Source of the DNA: JAWRCU01 sp033542235
Lineage (GTDB): Bacteria > Pseudomonadota > Alphaproteobacteria > Rhizobiales > Rhizobiaceae
NCBI RefSeq assembly: GCF_033542235.1
Contig: NZ_JAWRCU010000015.1
Location: 62,001-126,000 of the forward strand
Direction of reading: 5' to 3'
DNA length: 64,000 nt
Part shown: positions 52,634 through 61,380 of the stretch, piece after piece
Position numbering within the stretch: the stretch's first letter is position 1
Layout: every line of letters starts with the position of its first letter
Translations under genes and position numbers: made by a program
The notes under the pieces: generated by a model
Database searches by the model: none
The model's input: the letters and a program-made list of their open reading frames with translations, nothing else
Told to the model about the DNA's origin: nothing

Positions 52634-53800
52634 TCACGCCGGCAAATTCTCCAGCAAGAAGCGGATCTGGTTTCCGCCCATCACCTTGCCGATTTCGTCA
52701 GGGCTGAAGCCTGCTGTGAGCAACGCCTCGGTGAGCCTCACGAGTCCGCTCGTATCGAACGGCGCCAGTATGGTGCCGTCGAAATCCGAGCCGAGCGCCA
52801 GATGGTCGATGCCGATCAGGTCGCGGGCATACCGGATCGCGCGGGCGACCGCCGCCGCGTCCTTGCCGCAGACCGCCGTGTCCCAGTAGCCGATGCCGAT
52901 CAGTCCGCCATTCCGGGCGATCGCGCGGAGGTGGTCGTCGGAAAGGTTGCGGTGATTGTCGCAAGTGCCCTTCACGCCGGTATGCGAGACGACGACCGGC
53001 CGCGCCGCAATCTTCAGCACGTCCTCGATCTGACTTTCGGAGGCGTGAGTCAGATCGAGGATCATCCTCATCGCTTCCATGCGCCGGATGACGTCGCGGC
53101 CGAGCTCGGTCAGGCCGCCTTTGTCGACGCCATGCGCGGAGCCGCCGAACTCCGTGTCGAAGAAATGGGCGAGCGACATCATGCGATAGCCGGCCTCGTA
53201 TACGGCGTCGATATTGGCCGGGTTGCCTTCGAGCGCATGCGCGCCCTCGATCGCAAGTAGCCCGGCGACGATCCCCGGCTCCGCCTGGCGGCGCTCGAGA
53301 AAGATCCTGAGGTCGCTTTGCGAGCGGATGAGCGCGAACTTTCCCGCACTGTTGGCTGCAAATGCGCGAAGCCTGCCTGCCTGGTAGAGCGCTCGCTCCT
53401 TGAGGCTGAACCAGGTCCGCCACGGCCAGCGCTGCGCAATCGCCAGAAGCGTGATGTTGTCCGTGTCCCCCGTGTTCCGCTCGATGTTCTGACCGCGCGG
53501 GCTCTTGGTGACGGCGGCAAAGACCTGAAGGGCGACATTGCCGTCGCTCAGCCGAGGAATGTCGACATGGCCGCGGCCTGAGCGAGGAAGCAGATCGCGT
53601 CCCCAGAGGAGGGAGTCGGCATGAAGGTCCGCGACGAGCAGCTTGGCATGAAGGCTCGCCGCCTCGGGCGAGATTTTGTAGGGAGGCGGCTCGCGGACGC
53701 GATTCAGCCTCCTCTCGATTTCAGCCGGCAGCACGAAGAAGAAGATGCCGAGCGCGACGGCGACCAACGCCAGAACTGCGTAGGCAAACCCCCTCAGCAC
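52634..53800 (-). CDS. Membrane dipeptidase (peptidase M19)
   Basis: A 388-residue zinc peptidase. An N-terminal membrane segment (GFAYAVLALVAVALGIFFFVL) is followed by the M19 fold. Metal ligands are HAD in LLVADLHADSLLW, Glu in LLAIEGAHALEG, His in LAHFFDTEFGGSAHG and in MILDLTHASESQ, and Asp in LALGSDFDGTILAPF. It cleaves D,L- or L,L-dipeptides in the periplasm or at the membrane. Convergent with the dioxygenase gene. Confidence 0.93.
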   Translation of the reverse strand: MLRGFAYAVLALVAVALGIFFFVLPAEIERRLNRVREPPPYKISPEAASLHAKLLVADLHADSLLWGRDLLPRSGRGHVDIPRLSDGNVALQVFAAVTKSPRGQNIERNTGDTDNITLLAIAQRWPWRTWFSLKERALYQAGRLRAFAANSAGKFALIRSQSDLRIFLERRQAEPGIVAGLLAIEGAHALEGNPANIDAVYEAGYRMMSLAHFFDTEFGGSAHGVDKGGLTELGRDVIRRMEAMRMILDLTHASESQIEDVLKIAARPVVVSHTGVKGTCDNHRNLSDDHLRAIARNGGLIGIGYWDTAVCGKDAAAVARAIRYARDLIGIDHLALGSDFDGTILAPFDTSGLVRLTEALLTAGFSPDEIGKVMGGNQIRFLLENLPA

Positions 53801-54206
53801 GCGCCTTATCGCTCCGCCGCCGTTGGTCTCCTTAGGTTATAAGAATCGACCGGCCGGGACTCAAGCGGCCTCCAGGCTTAACCCGAACGCGAGTGCTACC
53901 CCTTGATACTCCTTCTTGATGGGGTTGGACTTTCACAAAACGCGAGAGGCAATCGAGAATCGATGCTGACAGGGACCTTCGCAGCAAGATCGATGGGGTG
54001 TGGAACGCCTTCTGGGCGGACGGCCTTTGCTCGTCACCAGAAGCCAAATTCCTTCGGCGCTGCTGCTATCTTGTCAGCGGCGCTGTGCGACGTTCGACCG
54101 GTTGAACGTAACGGCGCCCGGCGACGGGCAAAGTATGGTAAGAATTCCATCGCCGACTCGGGCAAGTGCAATCAATCCCGAGATGCTTCGAGGGGAGAAT
54201 TGATCC
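53801..54206. other. Intergenic region without a supported gene
   Basis: About 400 bases between the dipeptidase (leftward) and the L,D-transpeptidase-like gene (rightward). Both promoters must lie here. No RNA gene or repeat is recognised. GAGGGGAGAA at 54191-54200 serves the rightward gene. Confidence 0.4.
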
Positions 54207-55205
54207 GTGCGGTTGGTGTCCCTGCTTTCAATTATCTTTAGCTTCTTCGCCGTTGTGGCCATCTTATCAACGTCGCCACGATCGGCAGCCGCCGGGCAGC
54301 CCTCGGGCGTTCCGGCCTGGCTGAATTCTCATATTGGCGAAGGCGACGGCCAGATCGCTCTGCCGGTGCTGCAGAGAGCCCGCGCGCTCTATCTCCGGAA
54401 AGTGAGTGAAGGCGTGGTCAGGAACCCGTGCTACTTCGCCATGGACGCGACGCGCCCCGGCGATCTAGGTGGCGGCAAGCTCGGGCGGCGCTTCTATATC
54501 ATCTGCGAAGCTCATCGGTCGTTTCGCGCCATTTCGGCAGGCCATGGCAGCGGGTGGAGCCTGAAAGGCATCGCGAATTTCGCTAACGGAAAGCAGTGCG
54601 TGAAGAACTTCGGCAATGCGCAGGATTCCGACCTGACAACCGGCGGCGATTATGTGACCGGCGAGACAAAAGAATCCTTCAAGGGCTTTTACCGCGCCTC
54701 CACGAAAAGGGACCTGGTCTTCCAGCGCACCTTCGTGCAGTTCGACGGCGAAGGCGAGACCGCAAACGCCAGAAAGCGCGCCATTGGCGGGCACGCTGCC
54801 GAGGTGCTCAAGTCAATGTGTCTCAGGAAAATCGCGACCAGTCCTTATGCAGACAAGGACGGGTACGTCCCGTTCGGGAAGCTGGTGGATTACACCGGCG
54901 GCCGCAGCGACGGCTGCACCAGTTGGTCGCCCTCAGATGCCAGGCAGATCATCCGGATGGTGCAGGGCAATCCGACCACGCTCTACATCTATCCTGAATC
55001 GAGCGATATCGCCGCCGTCGCACAGTCGGTGGCGGCCGGACGTCCTTTGTCGCAGGCCGGACTTTATTGGAACGCATCCTGCCTGAAGCAAATCGGCTCA
55101 CCGAAATTCTGGTCAAGAAAGACGCTCGAGCCGATCATCGCCCGATACGAGAGGGATCATCCGGCCCTACCGCCACAGCCATTGCCGATTTGCAAGGAGC
55201 CGTGA
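54207..55205 (+). CDS. Murein L,D-transpeptidase catalytic domain family protein
   Basis: A 332-residue exported protein with a signal peptide (LVSLLSIIFSFFAVVAIL, cleavage near SAAA-G). The likely active site is the Ser-Asp-Gly-Cys motif in DYTGGRSDGCTSWS near residue 239, in the place of the SHGC motif of YkuD-type enzymes. Twenty or so residues before it lies a His/Gly-rich strand (AIGGHAAEVLKSMC). It would cross-link or edit peptidoglycan stem peptides. A GTG start at 54207 follows GAGGGGAG. The exact subfamily is uncertain. Confidence 0.7.
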   Translation: MRLVSLLSIIFSFFAVVAILSTSPRSAAAGQPSGVPAWLNSHIGEGDGQIALPVLQRARALYLRKVSEGVVRNPCYFAMDATRPGDLGGGKLGRRFYIICEAHRSFRAISAGHGSGWSLKGIANFANGKQCVKNFGNAQDSDLTTGGDYVTGETKESFKGFYRASTKRDLVFQRTFVQFDGEGETANARKRAIGGHAAEVLKSMCLRKIATSPYADKDGYVPFGKLVDYTGGRSDGCTSWSPSDARQIIRMVQGNPTTLYIYPESSDIAAVAQSVAAGRPLSQAGLYWNASCLKQIGSPKFWSRKTLEPIIARYERDHPALPPQPLPICKEP

Positions 55206-55378
55206 AATCTGTGCCTGGGATCCGGAGGGCTTCGCCCTGGATCAGATACCGGCTCGTGCCGTTTCCAAATCCCTTAGAATCCCGCGGGCCTCGTCCCGTC
55301 CGCTCGCATCGACGCCCCCAGCCGGTCCAGCAGACGCGTCGCCGCCTGCCATCTCACCGATTTCGGCAGGCCGGCGAA

Positions 55379-56407
55379 TTAGCGGGCGTCGCTGCGCGAC
55401 CTGCGCGCATTGATGATCTCAGCGGGAGCCGGGGCGCGCCAGACGACCTGGTATGCCTCGACCACATTGTCGGCAGTAACGGCGAGCCCGGGCAGCGCGA
55501 TCCATGGCGGCGGCTCGCGTCCGAGCAGGCCGAGGATCGTCGCGACGCCGGCTGCGATTCCCTGATCGAAGGGCTGCTGGGCCGCAATCCCCTTGATCAG
55601 CTTGCCGGCGGCGAGTTCGGCTGCTGCATGGTTGCCGAGATCGACAGTGCTCATGGGAATTATTCTGCCCGCAGCACGGATGGCTGACGCAGCTGCAATC
55701 GCGGGAACATCCCAGACCACAAATAATCCCGACAGCCCCGGATGATTCTGGAGCAGCTCGGCCGTCGCCGCTTCGGCTCCCGAGACGTCGGGAAACTTCC
55801 CGCGTACAAGCGCGAGATCGGGACGATGGGCGCCCATCCATTTGCGGAAGGCGATCTCGCGCTCGTGGGTGGCAAAGAAGTCGATGCCGTAGGCCAGGAT
55901 CCCGACAGTGCCACCTTGCGGCACATGCGGAGAAAGCAAGTCGGCGCCGATCTCGCCAAGCCCGAAATTGTCGGTTGAGACGACGCTCACGTAGTCGGCT
56001 CCCGGCAACATTCCGGTCGGCGCATTATCGAGCAGGACGAGCTTCTTTCGGGCGGTGACAATGGCTCGGTGTGCCTCGGCGACGCGGTTGCTGCCGATCG
56101 GGATCGACACCACCGCGTCGACCGGCTCATGGGCCAACCGCTCGAGCGCAGTGACCTGCTTGTTGGCATCGAACCCGCAGTCGACTACCTCGACAACCGC
56201 TGCTCCGCAGCGGCCGAGCGTCATCGCGATCCCTGCGAGTTCCTCCTTGGCCCAGTCACTGGCAGTCGTGTGGAGAACGATAGCGACGGAAAACCGGCGC
56301 TTGCGCGCGGCATCGGCGTCGACTTCCGACACGGTCACCTGGCCAGCCGGAACCGCCCTCTCGCCATGCGGGCCAAGACCGGTAATCGACATCCTCAGGC
56401 TCTCCAT
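55379..56407 (-). CDS. Leaderless periplasmic-binding-protein-like sugar sensor candidate
   Basis: A 342-residue protein of the ribose/galactose-binding type I fold but with no signal peptide and no HTH, so it should be cytoplasmic. It is a clear relative of the secreted binding protein at 58996: both share DNxPxGxxxGxDYVSxVSxDN, VWDVPA and a KGxxAQxPFDQG block. It begins with about 35 polar residues (SLRMSITGLGPHGERA), then RRFSVAIVLHTTASDW. The gene starts 4 bases after the ROK regulator stop. It may hold the sugar for the ROK protein or have another sensory role (inference). Confidence 0.85.
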   Translation of the reverse strand: MESLRMSITGLGPHGERAVPAGQVTVSEVDADAARKRRFSVAIVLHTTASDWAKEELAGIAMTLGRCGAAVVEVVDCGFDANKQVTALERLAHEPVDAVVSIPIGSNRVAEAHRAIVTARKKLVLLDNAPTGMLPGADYVSVVSTDNFGLGEIGADLLSPHVPQGGTVGILAYGIDFFATHEREIAFRKWMGAHRPDLALVRGKFPDVSGAEAATAELLQNHPGLSGLFVVWDVPAIAAASAIRAAGRIIPMSTVDLGNHAAAELAAGKLIKGIAAQQPFDQGIAAGVATILGLLGREPPPWIALPGLAVTADNVVEAYQVVWRAPAPAEIINARRSRSDAR

Positions 56408-56411
56408 GGAT

Positions 56412-57767
56412 CTACGCGACGACTTGTCCGGGCGGCTTGGGCCTCAGCGGCTGGCTTTTCAACGCCAGGGCGGCGCGTGCGAGGAAATCCTTGCTTTCGG
56501 GATGCTCGCGCGGTGAGCCTGACATGATCCATCCTTGCAGGAATTTCGGCTCGAACAACGCCTCGACCACGACCTGAGCGGCGCCCACGAGGCCCGCCGA
56601 GCCGCTCATTTGCGAACGGACAATGCGAAGGTCCCGCGTCACCAGGGGATGTGACTGGCGGTAGACCGCCTCGCGGACGGCTGCGAGCAGGATATCTCCG
56701 GTCTGGGCGACGCTGCCCCCAAGCACGATCAGAGACGGATTGAGCAGGTTTGCGAGCGGCGCCAACACCTCGCCGACGGCGCGGCCCGAACGCGCCAGGA
56801 GCTCGATGCAGAAGCCGTCGCCGAGCTGGGCGCCGTGGCCGGTATCGGTCACGGTGACCTCACCGGTGCGCGCCAGAACGCCCGCGAGATAAGGGCTGCG
56901 TCCGGCGGCAGCCGCTTGGTGAGCTTCCCGAGCGATAGCTTCACTTCCGGCGATTGCCTCGAGGATTTCGCCGTCGATGGATGTGAATCCAATCATCCCT
57001 GCAGCGCCATGCGCGCCCTGGTGCAGCGCTCCTCGCGAGATTACACCGGCGCCGATCGATCGGCCGAGCTTGACGAAGATCATATCGTCGCTCCCGATCC
57101 CGCTGCCCGATTTGAATTCGCCCATGGTCATCGTCTGCACTCCGCTGCGGACCCAGACGGGCGCGTCGGCGCGCAAGGCAAGCTCCTCGACGAACGGGAA
57201 ACTGTCCCAGTTCTGGAAGGCGCTGAGGACGGGTGCGAACAGCCGGTGATCATCTCGCTTGAGGACCGGCCCTGGCGCGGCGAAGCCGACGCCCCAGACG
57301 CCGGCATCGGTGCCGTGCTCCTCGAGCATCCAATTGAAAAGCGTGGACAGACGCTCGACCACCGGTTCGGGCCCCGCCGCCAGTTCGACGGCCTCATGAT
57401 GCTCGGCAAGCAGGCGGCCGGCGAGATCCGAAACTCCGACTGCAAGGGAAGAATGATCGAGCATCGCGACCAGGATCACTCCGGCGCCAGTGCGGAAGCG
57501 AACATGGCGCGGCGCTCGTCCCCCGACAGCTTGCCCGAGTTCGCCCTCCTCGACCAATCCGAGCCGGATCAAAGTGGAGAGCCGGTCAGCGACGATGGCG
57601 CGTCCCAACTCGGATTGCCGCTCGAGCTCGAAGCGTGTCGTCGCAGCGCCCGTCCGCACGAGGTTGAGCAGGACCGTCAGGCTGTTTTGGCTGGAAGTGC
57701 TGATGCGGGACCGACCTGAACTCTGCTCCGCAGCCGTTTCCCCGTTCGTGCGGTCGCCGCGGCTCAT
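56412..57767 (-). CDS. ROK family transcriptional regulator
   Basis: A 451-residue repressor. An N-terminal winged helix (LLNLVRTGAATTRFELERQS, ELGRAIVADRLSTLIRLGLV) is fused to a ROK/sugar-kinase fold (GVWGVGFAAPGPV, SIGAGVISRGALHQGAHGAAG and NLLNPSLIVLGGSVAQTGD). The zinc-binding Cys cluster of typical ROK proteins (GxCGRxGC) is not seen; the aligned place reads GFTSIDGEI. Start 57767 begins MSRGDRTN. It probably controls the divergent uptake operon in response to the sugar. Confidence 0.92.
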   Translation of the reverse strand: MSRGDRTNGETAAEQSSGRSRISTSSQNSLTVLLNLVRTGAATTRFELERQSELGRAIVADRLSTLIRLGLVEEGELGQAVGGRAPRHVRFRTGAGVILVAMLDHSSLAVGVSDLAGRLLAEHHEAVELAAGPEPVVERLSTLFNWMLEEHGTDAGVWGVGFAAPGPVLKRDDHRLFAPVLSAFQNWDSFPFVEELALRADAPVWVRSGVQTMTMGEFKSGSGIGSDDMIFVKLGRSIGAGVISRGALHQGAHGAAGMIGFTSIDGEILEAIAGSEAIAREAHQAAAAGRSPYLAGVLARTGEVTVTDTGHGAQLGDGFCIELLARSGRAVGEVLAPLANLLNPSLIVLGGSVAQTGDILLAAVREAVYRQSHPLVTRDLRIVRSQMSGSAGLVGAAQVVVEALFEPKFLQGWIMSGSPREHPESKDFLARAALALKSQPLRPKPPGQVVA

Positions 57768-57938
57768 GCGTTGGCGCCTGTCATTGGCTGTTCGATCGCA
57801 CGCATGTTTCGATTGTCGGTCTGCCTGTTCCCGCGCCGCGCTAGTCCGAGTCGATGCGTAGCGCGCCTCGATTTGTGGATCAAGCTCAGACTTATGTAGA
57901 TTTTCAGCGAAAGTTAGCCGACTTCTGCATTTTGGTTG

Positions 57939-57967
57939 TTGACTATCTCGCTTTACGACGCATAAGC
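57939..57967 (+). promoter_or_regulatory. Candidate promoter of the sugar uptake operon
   Basis: TTGACT (57939-57944), 17 bases, then ATAAGC (57962-57967). It lies 164 bases upstream of the isomerase start and in the divergent region of the ROK gene, so a ROK operator is expected nearby. Confidence 0.45.
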
Positions 57968-58130
57968 TCTTCGTACAGGCTCGGAGGAGCCAGGGAGGCA
58001 TGCAGGCGCGACAGTCGAACGGCACGTCCGTCAGACGGCGCCCGGATATTCCTGATCAGCAACGAAGACGGCGCGCCGCGCCGGCGGGCGAGTGGCGCCT
58101 GGTCCGGTTGCGAAGCCATGGAGGAAACGG

Positions 58131-58958
58131 ATGCCGGTGAAGTTCGCCTATCACGCCAACTGCTGGGGCGCGCTCGGCGGCAATGCCGTCGGCGTCACCT
58201 CCATAACCCAGCTCACCTATCGCACATTCGGCGACATGGAGCGGGCCATCCGGGAGATCGGCGAGGCAGGGTATACAGGCGTCGAACTGTTCGACGGCAA
58301 CCTGCTCGACTACGAGGGACGCTACAATGCGCTTCGCAGCACACTGAGCCAGTCGGACGTCTCGCTCGTCGCGGCCTATTCAGGCGCCAACTTCATCTTC
58401 GCCGACGTTCTCGTTGAGGAACTGGCGCGGATCGAGCGAGCGGCTGCCGCCGCGGCCGAACTGGAGGCGGAACATCTGGTCGTTGGCGGCGGCGCCAAGC
58501 GCGCAACTGGTCGCGACGGTGACGACTTCAAGCGGCTCGGCGCTGCGCTGGACAAGGTCGTCGACATCGCCCGCGAGGCGGGACTCACGGCCCATTATCA
58601 TCCACATCTATCAACAATCGTGGAAGGCCCCGACGAGGTTCGCGAGATTTTCCGCCACACCGCCATCGATTTCTGCCCCGATACCGCCCACCTGGCCGCG
58701 GCCGGCGGAGATCCCGCCCAGCAGATCCGGGAACTCAGGGACCGTATCAGCTACGTTCACCTGAAGGGGTGGCAGCGCGAACCCTTCGCTTTCACGCCGA
58801 TCGATCGCGGCGATCTCGACATGAAGCCAATCCTGGCTGCGCTCGCCGAAACGCGCTTCTCCGGCTGGATCACCAACGAGCTGGACGCCTGGCCTGACCC
58901 TAAGGAAGGCGCCGAACTCAGCCTGCAATACCTGCGGCAAAACTTGGAACTCGAGTGA
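58131..58958 (+). CDS. Sugar phosphate isomerase/epimerase (xylose isomerase-like TIM barrel)
   Basis: A 275-residue enzyme. PVKFAYHANCWGALGG, GYTGVELFDGNLLDYEGR and metal-type ligands in LTAHYHPHLSTIVEG, FCPDTAHLAAAGGDP and SYVHLKGWQRE match the IolE/hexulose-isomerase-like fold. GGAGGAAACGG precedes the ATG. It begins an operon with a sugar binding protein, an oxidoreductase and an ABC transporter, so it should act on the imported sugar or its keto form. Confidence 0.92.
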   Translation: MPVKFAYHANCWGALGGNAVGVTSITQLTYRTFGDMERAIREIGEAGYTGVELFDGNLLDYEGRYNALRSTLSQSDVSLVAAYSGANFIFADVLVEELARIERAAAAAAELEAEHLVVGGGAKRATGRDGDDFKRLGAALDKVVDIAREAGLTAHYHPHLSTIVEGPDEVREIFRHTAIDFCPDTAHLAAAGGDPAQQIRELRDRISYVHLKGWQREPFAFTPIDRGDLDMKPILAALAETRFSGWITNELDAWPDPKEGAELSLQYLRQNLELE

Positions 58959-58995
58959 ACTACAGGGCGTCACGCCCGCATTAGGGAGGAAGACA

Positions 58996-60117
58996 ATGAA
59001 ACATCTGGAAAAGCTCACCGGCGCGTTTGCCGCTGCGCTGCTTGCGACCAGCCTCTACTCGGCTCCGGCCCTCGCCGATCCGGACTCGGCACTCGCCGAA
59101 CTGCAGAAGACGGTGCTCTCGAAGGGGCCGAACGGCGAGAACCCTGCGCCTGCTTCGTCGATCACGCTGAGCGATGAGGAACTGGCCAAGATCAAGGATA
59201 TGAAGGCGACTGCCGCGATCGTCATGCACTACGGCGGCAACGACTGGTCGCGCGCCCAAGTCGCCGGCCTGAAAGATCAGTTTGACAAGATGGGCATAAA
59301 GGTGATCGCGACCACCGACGCGGGCTTCAAGCCCGAGAAGCAGGTTGCCGACATCGAGACGGTGATGGCGCAGAACCCGAAAATCATCGTTTCCATTCCA
59401 ACCGACCCAGCCGCGACCGCCTCGGCCTACAAGGCTGCGGCCGACAAGGGCGTGAAGCTTGTCTTCATGGACAATGTGCCCGCCGGCTTCGTCGCCGGTA
59501 AGGATTATGTGAGCGCTGTTTCGGCCGACAACTACGGCAACGGTGTCGCGGCGGCGCATCTGATGGCCAAGGCTCTCGGCGGCAAAGGCGAGATTGGCCT
59601 GGTATTCCATGCGGCAGACTTCTTCGTCACGAAGCAGCGCTACGAAGCTTTCAAGAAGACTATCGCGGACGACTATCCCGACATCAAGATCGTCGCCGAG
59701 CAGGGCATCGGCGGACCGGACTTCTCGGGTGATGCCGAGAAAGCGGCTTCGGCGATGCTCACCTCCAATCCGAGCATCAATGGCATCTGGGCAGTTTGGG
59801 ACGTGCCGGCCGAGGGCGTCATCTCGGCGGCCCGCACCGCTGGTCGCGACGACCTGATCATCACCACCATTGATCTCGGCGAGAACGTCGCCATCAACAT
59901 GGCGGGCGACGGCTTCGTGAAGGGGCTCGGCGCGCAGCGGCCGTTCGATCAGGGCGTCACCGAGGCGTTGCTCGCGGGTTACGGCCTGCTTGGCAAGGAA
60001 GCACCACCCTTTGTCGCGCTGCCGGCATTGCCTGTCACCAAGGCCAACTTGCTCGATGCCTGGCAGACTGTCTACCACGCGGAAGCCACGGACAAGATCA
60101 AGGGCAGCATGAACTAG
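58996..60117 (+). CDS. Sugar ABC transporter substrate-binding protein
   Basis: A 373-residue exported protein with a signal peptide (AAALLATSLYSAPALA-D). The binding fold shows AAIVMHYGGNDWSRAQVAGL, VKLVFMDNVPAGFVAGKDYV and ITTIDLGENVAINMAGDGF. It should deliver a sugar or cyclitol to the ATPase and permease encoded downstream. GGGAGGAAGACA precedes the ATG. A hairpin after the stop probably raises its level over the downstream genes. Confidence 0.93.
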   Translation: MKHLEKLTGAFAAALLATSLYSAPALADPDSALAELQKTVLSKGPNGENPAPASSITLSDEELAKIKDMKATAAIVMHYGGNDWSRAQVAGLKDQFDKMGIKVIATTDAGFKPEKQVADIETVMAQNPKIIVSIPTDPAATASAYKAAADKGVKLVFMDNVPAGFVAGKDYVSAVSADNYGNGVAAAHLMAKALGGKGEIGLVFHAADFFVTKQRYEAFKKTIADDYPDIKIVAEQGIGGPDFSGDAEKAASAMLTSNPSINGIWAVWDVPAEGVISAARTAGRDDLIITTIDLGENVAINMAGDGFVKGLGAQRPFDQGVTEALLAGYGLLGKEAPPFVALPALPVTKANLLDAWQTVYHAEATDKIKGSMN

Positions 60118-60154
60118 GCGCTCCCAGGGGCGCTGAGCGCTCCCACGCGCGCTA

Positions 60155-60195
60155 GCGGCAGGTGGCCTCCCTGCCTGCCGCACCTTTTCTCTTTT
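60155..60195 (+). terminator. Partial terminator after the binding protein gene
   Basis: GCGGCAGG (60155-60162) pairs with CCTGCCGC (60174-60181), followed by ACCTTTTCTCTTTT. It lies 37 bases after the binding protein stop and inside the operon, the usual place for attenuation that lets the binding protein be made in excess. Confidence 0.6.
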
Positions 60196-60210
60196 GATCG
60201 GAGTGACACG

Positions 60211-61380
60211 ATGTCCCGTATTCTCAACGTGGCCATGATCGGCGGTGGATTCATGGGCAAGGCCCACGCAATGGCCTATGCGGCGATGCCGATGTTCTTC
60301 TGGCCGGCACCGGCTTTTCCCGTGCGCAAGATAGTGGTCGATGTCACCGACGAGCTCGCTGAAGAAGGTCGTCGGCGTTATGGCTTCGAGGAAAGCTCGT
60401 CCGACTGGCGCTCGGTAGTGAGCCGGCCCGACATAGATATCGTCGACATCGTCACCCCGAACGACAGCCACGCACCTATCGCGATCGCAGCGGCGGAGGC
60501 CGGCAAGCACATCATCTGCGAGAAGCCTTTGGCACGGTCCGGCGACGAGGCGCGAACAATGCTGGACGCAGTGAAGAAGGCGGGCGTGATCCACATGGTC
60601 GCCTTCAACTACCGCCGCACACCGGCAGTCGCACTTGCGAGGAAATACATCGAGGAAGGCCGCATCGGGAAAATCCGCAACTTCCGCGGCACCTATCTGC
60701 AGGATTGGTCGGCAGATCCGGACTCGCCGCTGTCCTGGCGTTTCCAAAAGAAGATCGCAGGCTCTGGCTCGGTCGGTGACATCGGCACCCATGTCGTCGA
60801 TCTCGCCCGCTATCTGGTTGGCGAGATCGCGGAGGTCAGCTCGTTGGTGCGCACTTACAACAAAACGCGGCCGGTCCAGAAAAGCGGTCTCGACAAGCTG
60901 GGCGCAGCTGAGAAGAATGCCAGCGCCGAGCGGGCCGAGGTCGATGTCGACGATGAAGTCGTCACGCTCCTCAAATTCGTCGACGGCGCGATCGGATCGC
61001 TGGAGGCGACCCGTAACGCATATGGCCGCAACAACTTCATCACCTTCGAGATCCACGGCACGAAAGGCTCGATCGCCTTCAACTACGAGCGTCGTGACGA
61101 ATTGCAGGTGATGTTCGCTGACGATCCTGCCGATGCACGAGGCTTCCGCACCGTCTACAGTGGACCGGCGCACCCCTACGGGTCGGGCCTATGGCCCATC
61201 CCCGCGCTAGGGATCGGCTATTCGGAGACCAAGATCGTCGAGTGTTTCGACTTCTTTTCAGCGATTGTTTCCGGCAAGCAGCCGTCGCCTAATTTCGAGG
61301 ACGGCTACCGGACCGAGCGGGTCGCTGACGCCCTCATAGAATCCGGCGAAAGTGGCGGATGGGTGAAGGTCAAGCCATGA
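60211..61380 (+). CDS. Gfo/Idh/MocA family oxidoreductase
   Basis: A 389-residue NAD(P)-dependent dehydrogenase. The Rossmann fold begins VAMIGGGFMGKAHAMAYAAM. EKPLARSGDEA is the family lysine motif, followed by MVAFNYRRTPA and GDIGTHVVDLARYL. The last part shows TEIVECFDFFSAI-like KIVECFDFFSAIVSGKQPSP. Likely oxidises the imported sugar. Its stop overlaps the ATPase start (ATGA). Confidence 0.93.
   Translation: MSRILNVAMIGGGFMGKAHAMAYAAMPMFFWPAPAFPVRKIVVDVTDELAEEGRRRYGFEESSSDWRSVVSRPDIDIVDIVTPNDSHAPIAIAAAEAGKHIICEKPLARSGDEARTMLDAVKKAGVIHMVAFNYRRTPAVALARKYIEEGRIGKIRNFRGTYLQDWSADPDSPLSWRFQKKIAGSGSVGDIGTHVVDLARYLVGEIAEVSSLVRTYNKTRPVQKSGLDKLGAAEKNASAERAEVDVDDEVVTLLKFVDGAIGSLEATRNAYGRNNFITFEIHGTKGSIAFNYERRDELQVMFADDPADARGFRTVYSGPAHPYGSGLWPIPALGIGYSETKIVECFDFFSAIVSGKQPSPNFEDGYRTERVADALIESGESGGWVKVKP

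Noticed and set aside
58981..61173. 730-codon open frame on the minus strand
   Set aside because: Antisense to the binding protein and oxidoreductase genes, which have clear signatures and ribosome sites.
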